From contig JBICHN010000011.1 of the NCBI GenBank assembly GCA_043101845.1, forward strand, positions 124,001 through 188,000: 64,000 bases of DNA, in the 5' to 3' direction. Every line of letters starts with the position of its first letter. Position 1 is the stretch's first letter. Both the position numbers and the translations under genes were made by a program. The stretch comes from JBICHN01 sp043101845. GTDB lineage: Bacteria > Planctomycetota > Phycisphaerae > Phycisphaerales > UBA5793. Below are positions 52,645 through 61,959 of the stretch, piece by piece. Below the pieces are notes generated by a model, which did no database searches, was not told the DNA's origin, and saw nothing but the letters and a program-made list of their open reading frames with translations.

Positions 52645-54414
52645 CTATTGCGTGGACGCCGGCGTGAGGTCGCCGCCGAATTCAAGTGTGTACCGACCGG
52701 GAACGACCTGTTCGAAGCGGGCCGGCGCCCGGGAATCCCCGGGCCAGTCCACGATGACTTCGTCGATGAGTTCGACCGCCCCCACGCCGAAGTGCACCAG
52801 AAACTCGTGCTGCTTTCCGGCATGGCCACCGACGCCGACAAGCTGGCGACGCTGCACATGATCACCGACGCCGAGCGTGACGATGGCGCCGAGCGCGTCA
52901 CGGCCGACCTCGCTCGCGTCACTCGAGAGTCGCAGCGTCAGACTTCGGTTCTCCGGCGGCGGTTCGTTCAGGAAGAGCCGGAGCCGTGGCTCGCGGCCCT
53001 CGCGCTGCTCCGGCGAGTACCGGAAGAAGGTCTGTCCGACGAGAATGTCGAGGGCGCCGTCGCCGTTGACATCACCGAGGCTGATCTGTTGCGAGCCGTC
53101 GTGATCGAGGCCGACCGACTCGGTCGCGTCGACAAGCGCGCCGTCACTCGTTTGACGAAAGTAGCGGAGCCGCTGATCGTCGGGGTAATCGCCGCTCGAG
53201 AGTAAGACATCGAGGCGCCCGTCCTGGTCGAGATCGGCGAACTCGACAAAGAGATCACCCTGGTTCCAGCGCTGCGGATCGGAATGGTCCCGATCGAGGC
53301 TGAGCGCCGGTGGCGAGGTGAATCGAGTCACACCATTGACGAGCGTTTCGTTGAGCAGGACTCGAGAACGATCGGATGACTCGCCCGCCCATGCGTGCGT
53401 GATCTCGGCGACGACGAGATCGAAATCACCGTCGGCGTCAAAGTCGCCGATCGACGCGTCGAACGAGTTGCCGTTCGCGCGGAAGGGCGGCTCGTCCGGC
53501 CGATCGAAGCGGGGGTCGTCTTTTGCTCGTTCTTTCAACCAGTCGGGATGGCGACCGTGTCGAATCGCGTCGCCGTCGAAGCCGATCGTCTCCGCCACAT
53601 CCTTCCACCGCAGACCTTGCCCGTCGGGCGCCGGCTCGTACATCCAGAGGCGATTCCACCTGCGGCCGTAGTTGAGTTCGATGAGTTCCGGCGTCGGCGA
53701 TCCAAGGGTCTGGGCGATCAGTATGCCATAAGTCGGCCGCCCCGCGCAGTCGGTCTCCGGGTCGAATGGTGGCGCCTCGGCCGGAAGCGCCGTGACCGCC
53801 CATGTACCGTCCGGCTGCTGCAGGACGAGTTCGTTGCGATACCCCTCGTACCCGTCGCCGTACTGCTCGTACCAGTTCCCGAGTACGAGGTCGAGGCGTC
53901 CATTGCGATCGACATCGCCGATCGCGATCGCGGCCGTGGTCGCGGGCGTCACGCCATCAATCACACGACCGGCGCCGAAGGTTCCGTCACCATGACCCGG
54001 AAACCACGAAGTGCGGTGTCCGTGATCGGTCCAGTTCTCGTTGCGCAGATCGAGATATCGAGCGACGATCGCGTCGCGTCGGCCGTCTCCGTCGAGATCG
54101 GCGAACACGACGACATCGTTCTTGAAGAGCTCCGGCAGACCCGTCTCGGTCACCTCGACGAATCGGCGCCCGATCGGAGAGTTCTCATTCGCCTCGTTGA
54201 GGAAGACCCGCCGGCGATCGACCACCGCGTCGGGCCAACCGTCCGCGTTCAGGTCGGCGAAGACGGCCCGCGCGATCGAGGTCCCGACGACTTCGGGACC
54301 AAGTCCGACCGCCTCGGTGACATCGACAAAGCGATGCGGCTGCGCGACGGCGTCCATCGAAGCGGAAATCGAGATGAGTCCTCCGAGAATGCGCGCGAGG
54401 GCGTCAAACCTCAC
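52645..54414 (-). CDS. Secreted VCBS/FG-GAP protein with ASPIC/UnbV C-terminal domain
   Basis: Starting at GTG 54414 gives a clean signal peptide (RFDALARILGGLISISASMDAVAQ) and a GTGA overlap with the upstream stop at 54411, implying translational coupling; a further GTG at 54444 would overlap more and lack a signal peptide. VCBS/FG-GAP-like calcium motifs recur, such as FADLNADGWPD, FADLDGDGRRD, IGDVDRNGRLD, IGDFDADGDFD and FADLDQDGRLD. The C-terminal 90 residues (RDALGAIVTLGVGDHVQRRQLV, VDWPGDSRAP) fit the ASPIC/UnbV domain. The role is unknown; extracellular calcium-stabilised binding is likely. Confidence 0.85.
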   Translation of the reverse strand: MRFDALARILGGLISISASMDAVAQPHRFVDVTEAVGLGPEVVGTSIARAVFADLNADGWPDAVVDRRRVFLNEANENSPIGRRFVEVTETGLPELFKNDVVVFADLDGDGRRDAIVARYLDLRNENWTDHGHRTSWFPGHGDGTFGAGRVIDGVTPATTAAIAIGDVDRNGRLDLVLGNWYEQYGDGYEGYRNELVLQQPDGTWAVTALPAEAPPFDPETDCAGRPTYGILIAQTLGSPTPELIELNYGRRWNRLWMYEPAPDGQGLRWKDVAETIGFDGDAIRHGRHPDWLKERAKDDPRFDRPDEPPFRANGNSFDASIGDFDADGDFDLVVAEITHAWAGESSDRSRVLLNETLVNGVTRFTSPPALSLDRDHSDPQRWNQGDLFVEFADLDQDGRLDVLLSSGDYPDDQRLRYFRQTSDGALVDATESVGLDHDGSQQISLGDVNGDGALDILVGQTFFRYSPEQREGREPRLRLFLNEPPPENRSLTLRLSSDASEVGRDALGAIVTLGVGDHVQRRQLVGVGGHAGKQHEFLVHFGVGAVELIDEVIVDWPGDSRAPARFEQVVPGRYTLEFGGDLTPASTQ

Positions 54415-55223
54415 GGATTCTCGTCCATCGCGTTCTGCTCCCACGGCGCGTCGACCTCGGCCACGGACTGAAGATCGAGTTCGTACACGAATTCGACGAA
54501 GGGCGCCACGAGCGGCGGCACATCGAAGGCGCCCGGTGTCTCGCGGTCGGCGTTCAACTTGAGATCAAGGCGGATGACGCCCTTGAGTTCGACATACTCG
54601 CCGACTTCGATCTCTTCGAGTCGATCGACAAATCGGCGCGGAACTTCAATCATGACCGGCTCGCTCCATCGCGCGCCGGTCTGCGGATCGCGGACGACCA
54701 CGGTCGCCGTGGCGCCGCCTTCGCTGAGCGCTTCGAAGCCCTGCATCTCCGCGATCCACTCGAACCGGCCGCGGTGCTTCCGATTGAGCTGGGCCGACCA
54801 CGCGCGAAGGTTGCGGAAATGGACGCGCCGATCGACTTCGCTCGACCAGCTCGCGTTCGCGAAGTCGGTGTCGTACTGCGTGACGACGGTCTCGAGCAGT
54901 GCGCTCGGCGACGCCAGCGGTTGGTTCTCGGGCAGCGCGACCGGGTCTGGATCCGTCGGATCGACGCCGGGGTTGGGAGTCACCGTGCCGCCGCCCTGTC
55001 CGAGTTGCCGGCGGAGATCGGAGATGGTCCGGTACGCGTCGGCGAGCTGGGCCTCGAGCTCACGGATGCGGGCCTGGAGACGCTCGATCTCGGCCTGCGG
55101 GTCGGGGCCCGGCTGAGGTTGGTTCGAATCCTGCGCCACGAGCAGGTCCGGGGTGGCCAGAAGCATGCACAGGAGCGTCACCAGGGCGAATAGGCGGCCT
55201 GAAGCGGTTTTCTTCCTCATCAT
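54411..55223 (-). CDS. Exported coiled-coil protein of unknown function
   Basis: Signal peptide (ALVTLLCMLLATPDLLVAQ), then a Pro-rich linker and a short coiled coil (AEIERLQARIRELEAQLADAYRTISDLRRQL) followed by a Gly/Pro spacer and a 180-residue beta-rich domain (ATATVVVRDPQTGARWSEPVMIEV, VELKGVIRLDLKL). No family recognised. Start ATG 55223 (or the adjacent ATG 55220) begins the signal peptide. Its stop overlaps the following VCBS gene, suggesting the two act together at the cell surface. A palindrome (GTTAT-C-ATAAC, 55281-55291) lies in the divergent promoter region upstream. Confidence 0.65.
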   Translation of the reverse strand: MMRKKTASGRLFALVTLLCMLLATPDLLVAQDSNQPQPGPDPQAEIERLQARIRELEAQLADAYRTISDLRRQLGQGGGTVTPNPGVDPTDPDPVALPENQPLASPSALLETVVTQYDTDFANASWSSEVDRRVHFRNLRAWSAQLNRKHRGRFEWIAEMQGFEALSEGGATATVVVRDPQTGARWSEPVMIEVPRRFVDRLEEIEVGEYVELKGVIRLDLKLNADRETPGAFDVPPLVAPFVEFVYELDLQSVAEVDAPWEQNAMDENP

Positions 55224-55280
55224 CAGCCCCGTTCTCCGTTGATTCAAAAGGGAGTTCCCTGTGGTGAAACCGATAGTCAG

Positions 55281-55291
55281 GTTATCATAAC
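55281..55291. promoter_or_regulatory. Small palindrome in divergent promoter region
   Basis: GTTAT-C-ATAAC forms an 11-base palindrome between the divergent genes at 55223 and 55364 and contains a -10-like TATCAT on the plus strand. It is unusually AT-rich for this window and could be an operator or part of a promoter. Confidence 0.25.
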
Positions 55292-55363
55292 AAGGAACAG
55301 GGCGACGCCGCCCGAAGACTGCGGCGACGCCGGTCCGCGTCCTCAACGCGGGAGGAGTTCGCC

Positions 55364-57130
55364 ATGGAGGACATCCGTCGCCTCATCGTCCGGGCCGGAC
55401 GGCGGCTGGGGTTCAACGAATTCATCGGGCGGCTGCACCTCGTCGCGGTGGTCATCGCCGCCGTCGCGCTGGTGGTCGTTCTGGCGCAGAAGGTCACGCC
55501 GGTCTTGCGCGAAGCGCTCGCGTGGTCGTGGTTCGGCGCCGTGCTTGCCGCGCTTACGCTCGCCGCGGCGGCGATCTGGTGGATGCAGCGACGCCCCTCG
55601 CCGCTTCATGTCGCCATCGAAGTGGATGATCGACTGGGTTTGCGTGAGAAGCTCAGCACGGCGATGCTCTGCCGAGGTCGAGAAGACCCGTTCGCCCAGG
55701 CCGCGATCGACGACGCGATCAATGTCGCGCGGAAACCGCAGACGCGAGAAGAGGTTGATCGAAAGTTCGCGGTGCGTCCTCCCGAGCGGTGGTGGGTAAG
55801 TCCGTCCATCGTCATCGTGGCGGCGCTCGTCGGTATCTTCGCTCCGAACGGTGATCTCTTCGCGGGCGACGAAACGGCGCTCACGCCGGAGCAGGAAAAG
55901 GAGATCGTCGAACTCGAGACCGAGGTCGAGGAAGCGATCCGTGAAGTCGCGGAGGAGTTGAACCGGGATCCGAAGGAGATCGCCGACATGCTCGCCGAGG
56001 CGAGCCGGGAGAATCCGGAAGACGCCGAGATTCGCGATCCTGAGGAGGTTCGACGCGACGCGTTCCGCAAGATGAGCGCACTCCAGGACGAACTCAAGAA
56101 GGCCGAGGCCGAGAAGTCGGAAATGCTCCGCGAACTGAGCAGTAAGCTGAGCATGTTGAGGCCCGAGGAGGGGCCCGGCTCGGAGCTTTCGAAATCGCTC
56201 GCGAATGGAGATTTCCAGGGCGCGCAGAAAGCGCTCGAGAAGCTCAAGGCGGATCTCGAGAACGGAAACCTGACCGAAGACCAGAAGGAGCAGGCGGCGG
56301 CCCAGCTCGAGCAGCTCGCCGAGCAGCTCGACAAGCTCGCGCAGCAGAATCAGGCGCTCGAGAACATGCTCAAGCAGGCGGGAATCGATCCGGCGGCCGC
56401 GAACGACCCGCAGGCGCTTCAGCAGGCGATCGAGAATGCGCAGAATCTCTCGCCCGCCGAGAAGCAGCAGATGCAGCAGGCGGCGCAGGCGATGGCGCAG
56501 GCGAACCAGATGATGCAGGGCATGAGCCAGTCGGCGCAATCAATGGCCGCCCAGATGGGCATGAACGGACAACTCGGCGCCCAGGGCGCCCAGTCCATGT
56601 CGAGCCAGCTCTCGCAACTCGAGATGATGCAGGCCCAGATGCAATCGATGAACGCGAAGCTCGCCGGCCTCGCCGGTCAGTGCAACAAGATCGGCCAGGG
56701 CATGGGCGCGTGTCAGGGACAGGGCCAAGGCATCGGCCAGAACCAGGCGATGGCGAGCTGGATGCAGCAGATGCAGCAGGGTGGTCGCGGCCCGGGTATG
56801 GGGAACCGAGGTCAGGGCGCGGGCGGCCGCGCGACTCGGTTCGGCACCCAGATGACGCTCTCGCCCGATCAGGTGCCGGTCGAGAACCAGGGCGGTCCGA
56901 TCATCGGTGAATCCTTCATCGAGGGCGAGCAGATCATCCGTGGCGAATCCGCCGAGACCTTCAAGGAGCTCGTGAGCGGCGGCCGCAGTCGGGCCGACGA
57001 AGAACTCAACGAGAATCTCATCCCCGCCCAGTACAAGGAAGCGATTCAGCACTACTTCGGCGAGCTCGAAGCGAAGGCGCAGACCGCCGAAGTCGAGGTT
57101 CCCGCCGAGCCGACCGGCGACGACGGTTGA
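55364..57130 (+). CDS. DUF4175-like membrane protein with long coiled-coil and Gln/Met-rich region
   Basis: Two membrane helices near the N-terminus (AVVIAAVALVVVLAQ and AALTLAAAAIWW), then PSPLHVAIEVDDRLGLREKLSTAM, which matches DUF4175/planctomycete batch proteins, and a third hydrophobic segment (VSPSIVIVAALVGIFAP). The rest is a long coiled coil (about 175-300), followed by Gln/Met/Gly-rich low-complexity sequence (360-490) and a conserved end with PAQYKEAIQHYFGEL. Proteins of this type often lie in MoxR/BatA-like operons. GGGAGGAG precedes ATG 55364 and a strong terminator follows, so the gene is probably monocistronic. Confidence 0.7.
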   Translation: MEDIRRLIVRAGRRLGFNEFIGRLHLVAVVIAAVALVVVLAQKVTPVLREALAWSWFGAVLAALTLAAAAIWWMQRRPSPLHVAIEVDDRLGLREKLSTAMLCRGREDPFAQAAIDDAINVARKPQTREEVDRKFAVRPPERWWVSPSIVIVAALVGIFAPNGDLFAGDETALTPEQEKEIVELETEVEEAIREVAEELNRDPKEIADMLAEASRENPEDAEIRDPEEVRRDAFRKMSALQDELKKAEAEKSEMLRELSSKLSMLRPEEGPGSELSKSLANGDFQGAQKALEKLKADLENGNLTEDQKEQAAAQLEQLAEQLDKLAQQNQALENMLKQAGIDPAAANDPQALQQAIENAQNLSPAEKQQMQQAAQAMAQANQMMQGMSQSAQSMAAQMGMNGQLGAQGAQSMSSQLSQLEMMQAQMQSMNAKLAGLAGQCNKIGQGMGACQGQGQGIGQNQAMASWMQQMQQGGRGPGMGNRGQGAGGRATRFGTQMTLSPDQVPVENQGGPIIGESFIEGEQIIRGESAETFKELVSGGRSRADEELNENLIPAQYKEAIQHYFGELEAKAQTAEVEVPAEPTGDDG

Positions 57131-57164
57131 CGCTCGATATCCGCTTCCGCATCATGATTCAGGC

Positions 57165-57204
57165 CCGACGCCGCGATCCGATCGCGGCGTCGGCTCGTTT
57201 TTCG
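57165..57204 (+). terminator. Rho-independent terminator
   Basis: A perfect 13-bp stem (CCGACGCCGCGAT 57165-57177 with ATCGCGGCGTCGG 57181-57193) and a 3-base loop are followed by CTCGTTTTTCG. It ends the transcript of the coiled-coil membrane protein gene. Confidence 0.8.
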
Positions 57205-57262
57205 TCGAGAGCGGGTTCGCGCGCCGATGTGAGTTCGAGTCCATATCCTGTCTCGCGTCACG

Positions 57263-59062
57263 ATGAATCAACGGCAGTTCATCAAGGGATCGACTTCCGG
57301 CGTCGAAGCGTTTCACTGGCTTCTGATCCGGCTGTTCGCGGCGCTCGCCGCGAATGTCGTGACGCTGCTCGAAGTGGGTTTCTACGACCCGATCATCACC
57401 CCGGGCTGGACGCACTTCTTCCAGGCGCTCTTTCTCTGTCTCATCTGGATTGTTCTCATTCTCGCGTACCTCACGAGAAAGAACCGCCGGGTCTGGATCC
57501 GCAGCCGCGTGCGCGAACTCGTCCTCCTTTCGCTCGCGACATTGAGTGTGCTCGGTCGGGCGGAAGTGACGACGCTGCTGCTCGTCCTCCTGCTCATCCT
57601 CTACTTTGTTCGCGTCTATGTCGTCCTCGCGCACATGGTGGTCCGGCCGGGCCTCATGTTCCTGTCGAGCTTCATTCTCATGATCGTCGCCGGCGCGATA
57701 CTGCTGCGTCTGCCCCGCGCGACCCCGCCGGGTGACCCGATCTCCACGCTGGACAGCTTCTTCACCGCGACGAGTTCGGTCTGTGTGACCGGGCTCATCG
57801 TGCGCGACACCGCGACGGAGTTCACCCGCTTCGGCCAGGTCATCATCCTGACCCTCATTCAGCTCGGCGGGCTCGGCATTGTCATCTTCGGCGCGCTGTT
57901 CGCCACGATGCTCGGCGGTTCGCTCTCCCTTCGCCACGCCGCGAGCGTGCAGGAGGTCGTGCGCTCGGCCGAAGGGGGCATCGCCGACATCGACCGCCTT
58001 GTGCGCTTCGTCGTCGTCGCGACGCTCCTCACCGAAGCGGTCGGGGCGCTTCTGCTCTATCCCGCCTGGCCGCAAGACCTCGCTGCGGGCGAGCGCGTCT
58101 TCCTCAGCGTGTTCGTCTCGATTAGTTCGTTCTGCAACGCGGGCTTTGCGCCATTTACGAACAGTCTGGTGAACTATCGCTACGAATGGGCGCCCCACCT
58201 CGTCGTGGCGCCGCTCATCGTTCTCGGTGGTCTCGGCTTTCCGGCGCTCTTCAACCTCTGGCAGGTCTTCTATTCGAAGGTCCAGGTCAAGATCGGACGC
58301 AAGCGGCGGCGCCGCGGATACGAAGACCGCATCGTGCGGATCAACCTGCATACGAAGATCGTGATCTCCACCACGCTCGCGCTCTATCTCTTCGGCGTCG
58401 TGGCGATCATGGGCGGGCAGCTCTCACCCTACCTGCATGAGTTTCTGCGCCTCACCGATCCCGACGCGGTGCGCACGCTACCGACGCTCGATGGCCCGCA
58501 GGTCTGGCGGCATACCCTCGACGCGAGCTTCATGAGCATCACGGCGCGCACCGCCGGATTCAACACGCTCCCGATGGAGGAGCTCACGCCGAGCAGCCAG
58601 TTCGTCCTCATGCTGCTCATGTGGGTCGGTGGCTCGCCCGGATCGACCGCGGGCGGAGTGAAGACGGTCGCGATCGCCGTCCTCCTCATCACGATCTGGG
58701 CGACCGTGCGCGGCCGGCGCGAGACCGAAGCGTTTGGCCGCTCGATTCCGGATGAACTCGTCCGGCGGGCGGGCGTGCTCGTCATGCTCGGCTTCTTCAC
58801 CGTCGCGGCGACGACCTATGCGCTGACGATCACCGAGGCCCCGGCGCTCGCCGAGAAGATCTTCGAATCCGTCAGCGCCGTCTCGACCGTCGGGCTTACG
58901 CTCGACTACACGGACGATTTGACGCCCGCCGGTCGACTCATCATCATCTTCGCCATGTTCCTCGGCCGGGTCGGCCCGCTCGTCATGCTTGGCACGCTCG
59001 CGTTCGGCGCCAGCGGCCGGGCCCGCTACCGTTACCCCGCCGAATCGGTCGTCATGGGCTGA
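57263..59062 (+). CDS. TrkH/KtrB-type potassium transport membrane protein
   Basis: Superfamily K+ transporter subunit with four pore repeats: LDSFFTATSSVCVTGL, VFVSISSFCNAGFAP, DASFMSITARTAGFNTL and IFESVSAVSTVGLTL, each with the filter glycine. The C-terminal half is standard for TrkH/KtrB, and about 150 extra residues of hydrophobic sequence lie N-terminal to the first pore repeat. It partners with the TrkA-like protein encoded 30 bases downstream. No ribosome binding site is obvious before ATG 57263; TATCCT lies 15 bases upstream. A role in potassium and osmotic balance is well supported. Confidence 0.95.
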   Translation: MNQRQFIKGSTSGVEAFHWLLIRLFAALAANVVTLLEVGFYDPIITPGWTHFFQALFLCLIWIVLILAYLTRKNRRVWIRSRVRELVLLSLATLSVLGRAEVTTLLLVLLLILYFVRVYVVLAHMVVRPGLMFLSSFILMIVAGAILLRLPRATPPGDPISTLDSFFTATSSVCVTGLIVRDTATEFTRFGQVIILTLIQLGGLGIVIFGALFATMLGGSLSLRHAASVQEVVRSAEGGIADIDRLVRFVVVATLLTEAVGALLLYPAWPQDLAAGERVFLSVFVSISSFCNAGFAPFTNSLVNYRYEWAPHLVVAPLIVLGGLGFPALFNLWQVFYSKVQVKIGRKRRRRGYEDRIVRINLHTKIVISTTLALYLFGVVAIMGGQLSPYLHEFLRLTDPDAVRTLPTLDGPQVWRHTLDASFMSITARTAGFNTLPMEELTPSSQFVLMLLMWVGGSPGSTAGGVKTVAIAVLLITIWATVRGRRETEAFGRSIPDELVRRAGVLVMLGFFTVAATTYALTITEAPALAEKIFESVSAVSTVGLTLDYTDDLTPAGRLIIIFAMFLGRVGPLVMLGTLAFGASGRARYRYPAESVVMG

Positions 59063-59092
59063 CGCGCGGCTTTCGGGAAGGATGGATCCCTC

Positions 59093-59779
59093 GTGGCGGA
59101 TCGCTTTGCGGTCATCGGACTCGGTCGATACGGCACACGCTTCGCCGTGAACCTCTCGCGCTCCGGCGCCGAGGTCATCGCCATCGACCGCGACCGGCGG
59201 ATCGTCGAAGAACTTCGCGACCGTGTCACGCTCGCGGTCGCGCTCGACGCGACCGACGAGCAGGCCCTGCGCCTGCAGGGCGTCGACAAGGTGGACATCG
59301 GCATCGTCGCGATCGGGCACGACTTCGAGGCGAACGCGCTTGCGACGGTCACGCTCAAGCAACTCGGTGTGAAGCAGGTCATCAGCCGCGCGGCGAACCG
59401 GGTCCAGGCGCGGATTCTCGCCCGGATCGGCGCCGACGCCGTCGTGAACCCCGAAGACGAGACGGCGGATCGCTGGGCGCACAAGCTCATGGCGCCCTTT
59501 CTGCTCGACCACATCGAACTCGCTCAGGGTTACGGGCTCGTGCAACTCGCCACGCCCCGGTCATGGGTGAACAAGACCCTCGCCGAACTCGATGTCCGCC
59601 GCACTTACAATGTGAATATCGTGGCGATCAAGCGCCGCGTGCCGAGCGCGTCGGAGACCGGCGAGGAGACCTACGAAGAGATCGTCGTCGATCTCCCGCT
59701 CCCGACGAGCCGGCTCACGAGCGAAGATGTGCTCGTCATCGCCGGCCACGACGAGGACCTCGAAGACCTGCCGTCCTGA
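59093..59779 (+). CDS. TrkA/KtrA-type regulatory subunit of potassium uptake
   Basis: A 228-residue cytoplasmic protein with an RCK NAD-binding domain (FAVIGLGRYGTRFAVNLSRSGAEVIAIDRD, typical glycine-rich loop and acidic end of strand 2) and a C-terminal TrkA-C domain (about 140-225, NIVAIKRR and VLVIAGHDEDLEDL). It gates the TrkH-type channel in response to nucleotide. GTG 59093 is the start, with AAGGA upstream. The pair TrkH and TrkA in one operon is common; the single RCK unit fits the KtrA type. Confidence 0.93.
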   Translation: MADRFAVIGLGRYGTRFAVNLSRSGAEVIAIDRDRRIVEELRDRVTLAVALDATDEQALRLQGVDKVDIGIVAIGHDFEANALATVTLKQLGVKQVISRAANRVQARILARIGADAVVNPEDETADRWAHKLMAPFLLDHIELAQGYGLVQLATPRSWVNKTLAELDVRRTYNVNIVAIKRRVPSASETGEETYEEIVVDLPLPTSRLTSEDVLVIAGHDEDLEDLPS

Positions 59780-59798
59780 CCCCGCGGGCGACCCGGCT

Positions 59799-59833
59799 CA
59801 AAACGAACGAAGCCGGGCGAAGTGGCCCGGCTT
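59799..59833 (-). terminator. Terminator of the tRNA gene (possibly bidirectional)
   Basis: A 9-bp stem (AAGCCGGGC 59810-59818 with GCCCGGCTT 59825-59833) is followed on the minus strand by CGTTCGTTTTGAG. It lies 21 bases beyond the 3' end of the tRNA and may also end the potassium operon coming from the other side. Confidence 0.65.
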
Positions 59834-59854
59834 GCGTCGTCACTCATGATGAAG

Positions 59855-59927
59855 TGGAGCGGATGAGATTCGAACTCACAACCTCCTCGATGCGACCGAG
59901 GCGCTCTCCCAATTGAGCTACCGCCCC
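59855..59927 (-). tRNA. tRNA-Ala(CGC)
   Basis: The minus strand folds into a 73-base cloverleaf: acceptor GGGGCGG/CCGCTCC containing the alanine identity pair G3-U70, D-arm GCTC/GAGC, anticodon stem CCTCG/CGAGG with loop GTCGCAT (anticodon CGC, reading GCG), and T-arm GTGAG/CTCAT with TTCGAAT. Discriminator base is A and the CCA end is not encoded. G at position 32 is less usual. Confidence 0.95.
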
Positions 59928-59961
59928 AACGAACGGCCCCGCCACGAGCGGCAGGGCCCCA

Positions 59962-59991
59962 ATTCTTACGCGGCCCGGCCGTCGCGGACAA
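59962..59991 (-). promoter_or_regulatory. Candidate promoter of the tRNA gene
   Basis: On the minus strand TTGTCC (59991-59986), an 18-base spacer and AAGAAT (59967-59962) lie about 35 bases upstream of the mature tRNA 5' end. This leaves a short precursor leader for RNase P to remove. Confidence 0.4.
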
Positions 59992-60104
59992 GATCGGCGG
60001 ATCCGTCAAATCCGGAGTCGAGCCGATCCCGGCCGCCGGAGCCGCGTATGACACTCATGTCCGGGCCGTGCCCGTAGAATCGTCATATTCGCCGGATCGC
60101 TGTG

Positions 60105-61142
60105 ATGAAAACCGTGAACTCAACCGACACCGTCTCGTTCCTCCGAAACCTCGCCGCGTCGATCGTCGCGCTCGCCCTCTTCGTCCTGCCCGCCTGCTCG
60201 GACGACTCCGATGACGCCGCGGCCGTCGATCGCGACTCCGTCGTCGTGACGATCTTCCCGATCTTCGACCTCACCGAGCGGATCGCCGGCGACGCGGTCG
60301 AGGTTCGCCTTCTCCTCTCGCCCGGCCTGAGCCCGCACTCCTATTCCGCTTCGCCCGCCGACGCGAACGCGCTGAACGAAGCGCGCCTGCTCATCGCAAA
60401 TGGCGGCGGCATCGATGACTGGATCGCCCAGCCATGGCGGCGACGACACGAGGATGGGCTCGCGCTCGTGCATCTCTCGAGCCTCGTCGGCGGGCCGCTC
60501 GGCGAGTTCGATCTCGAAGCGGCGCATGATGACCACGATCACGATCACGCGGATGCGCACGGGCACGAGCACGACCATGGGCCATTCAATCCACACCGAT
60601 GGCTCGTGCCGCGCGACGCGGAGCGGTATGTCGACGCGATTGAGGCCGCGCTGATCGAGGCGTTCCCAGACCATGCCGCGGGGTTCCGCGAGCGAGCCGA
60701 AGCGTTGCGCCGCGAAATTGAAGCGGTCGACGCGGAATACGCGTCGCGTCTCACTGGATTCGAAGATCGGCGGATCGTCACTTTCCACGACGCCTTCACG
60801 CCCCTCGCCGAGGCGTACGGCGTCGAGGTCGCCGCGTCGATCTTCTCGATCGAGAGCCGGCAGGTGTCGCCCGCCGTCCTCCAGCGCGTGTCGCAGCAGA
60901 TCGAGAACGAAGGCGTCCGCGCCGTCTACATCGAGCCGCAGTTCAACCCGGAGGCGGCCCAGCGGCTTGGCGAACTCGTCACGCTGCGCACGCTCGATCC
61001 AATCGGCGATCCGGGCCGGCCGGGCTACGACTCCTGGATGGCGCTTATGCGCTCGAATCTCGATGCGCTTGTCGAGGGTCTGCGGGAGAACGACTCGAGC
61101 GGCGCCGCCGACCCCGCTGATACCGGAGACACCGATGGCTGA
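60105..61142 (+). CDS. znuA: Zinc/manganese ABC transporter substrate-binding protein (ZnuA-like)
   Basis: Lipoprotein signal with LPAC, then a cluster A-I metal-binding fold. It has VVTIFPIFDLTERIAGD, GLSPHSYSASPAD with a metal-ligand histidine, a His/Asp-rich loop of about 20 residues (HDDHDHDHADAHGHEHDH) typical of zinc carriers, NPHRWLVPRDAERY, and FHDAFTPLAEAYGV with a further ligand histidine. ATG 60105 is preferred over the adjacent GTG 60102. Its stop overlaps the ATPase gene by eight bases. A -10-like TAGAAT lies 24 bases upstream. Zinc is favoured by the His-rich loop, but manganese cannot be excluded. Confidence 0.9.
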   Translation: MKTVNSTDTVSFLRNLAASIVALALFVLPACSDDSDDAAAVDRDSVVVTIFPIFDLTERIAGDAVEVRLLLSPGLSPHSYSASPADANALNEARLLIANGGGIDDWIAQPWRRRHEDGLALVHLSSLVGGPLGEFDLEAAHDDHDHDHADAHGHEHDHGPFNPHRWLVPRDAERYVDAIEAALIEAFPDHAAGFRERAEALRREIEAVDAEYASRLTGFEDRRIVTFHDAFTPLAEAYGVEVAASIFSIESRQVSPAVLQRVSQQIENEGVRAVYIEPQFNPEAAQRLGELVTLRTLDPIGDPGRPGYDSWMALMRSNLDALVEGLRENDSSGAADPADTGDTDG

Positions 61143-61959
61143 AGGCGCGTGCTGTCATCAGGACCATGACTCCGACCTCGCCCACCATCACCGCGAGGAT
61201 GCGATCTGCGTCGACCATGTCTCCTTCCGCTACGGCGCCACCGTCGCGCTCGAACGCGTCACGATGCACATTCCCGCCGGGACGCGCCTCGGGATCGTCG
61301 GACCGAACGGAGGCGGCAAGTCCACGCTGCTCAAACTTGTCCTCGGCCTGCTCAAGCCGGACGAGGGGACGATTCGAATCTTCGGCAAGCCGCCCGGTCA
61401 CGCCTGCCGCGAGCGGTGGATCGGCTATGTGCCGCAGCGACACGAGGTGGAGTTCAACTTCCCCCTCTCGGTCCGTCAGGTCGTCCGGCTCGGACTCGTC
61501 GGTGACGGCCACGGCGTTTTCCGGCGGGCGGACCGCGCTGGCCGGGAAGCCGCGGACGAGTCCATTGATCGCGTCGGCATGACCCGCTTCGCCGATCGGC
61601 CGATTGGCGATCTCTCCGGCGGGCAGCAGCAGCGCGTCTTCATCGCGCGCGCGCTGGTCAATCGGCCGCGCATTCTCATCCTCGATGAGCCGCTGGTCGG
61701 CGTGGACGAAGTCGGTCAGCGACAGTTCAGCGAGTTCATGCAGGCGGTCCACGCGGACTACGGCTTCACGCTCGTGACGGTGAGCCATGACCTCCGCGCC
61801 ATCGCCGCGAGTTCCGATCAGGTCGCCTGCCTGAACCGAAGACTGCACTTTCACGACGCGCCGAGCGGTCTCACGCACGAGGTGCTCAGCGAAGTGTTCG
61901 AGCACAGCGTCGCCGGCGTCGCGCTCAGCCAGGAGTCGGCCCGGAGTTCGCCGGCATGA
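61135..61959 (+). CDS. znuC: Zinc/manganese ABC transporter ATP-binding protein (ZnuC-like)
   Basis: A 274-residue ABC ATPase with Walker A GPNGGGKST, Q-loop in YVPQRHEVEFNFPLSV (typical for metal transporters), signature LSGGQQQR, Walker B ILILDEPLVGVD and the switch histidine in VTVSHDL. The N-terminus has a small His/Cys-rich segment (CCHQDHDSDLAHHHRED) that could sense or bind metal. ATG 61135 has GGAG 7 bases upstream and overlaps the end of the binding-protein gene; its stop overlaps the permease start (ATGA). Confidence 0.93.
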   Translation: MAEGACCHQDHDSDLAHHHREDAICVDHVSFRYGATVALERVTMHIPAGTRLGIVGPNGGGKSTLLKLVLGLLKPDEGTIRIFGKPPGHACRERWIGYVPQRHEVEFNFPLSVRQVVRLGLVGDGHGVFRRADRAGREAADESIDRVGMTRFADRPIGDLSGGQQQRVFIARALVNRPRILILDEPLVGVDEVGQRQFSEFMQAVHADYGFTLVTVSHDLRAIAASSDQVACLNRRLHFHDAPSGLTHEVLSEVFEHSVAGVALSQESARSSPA

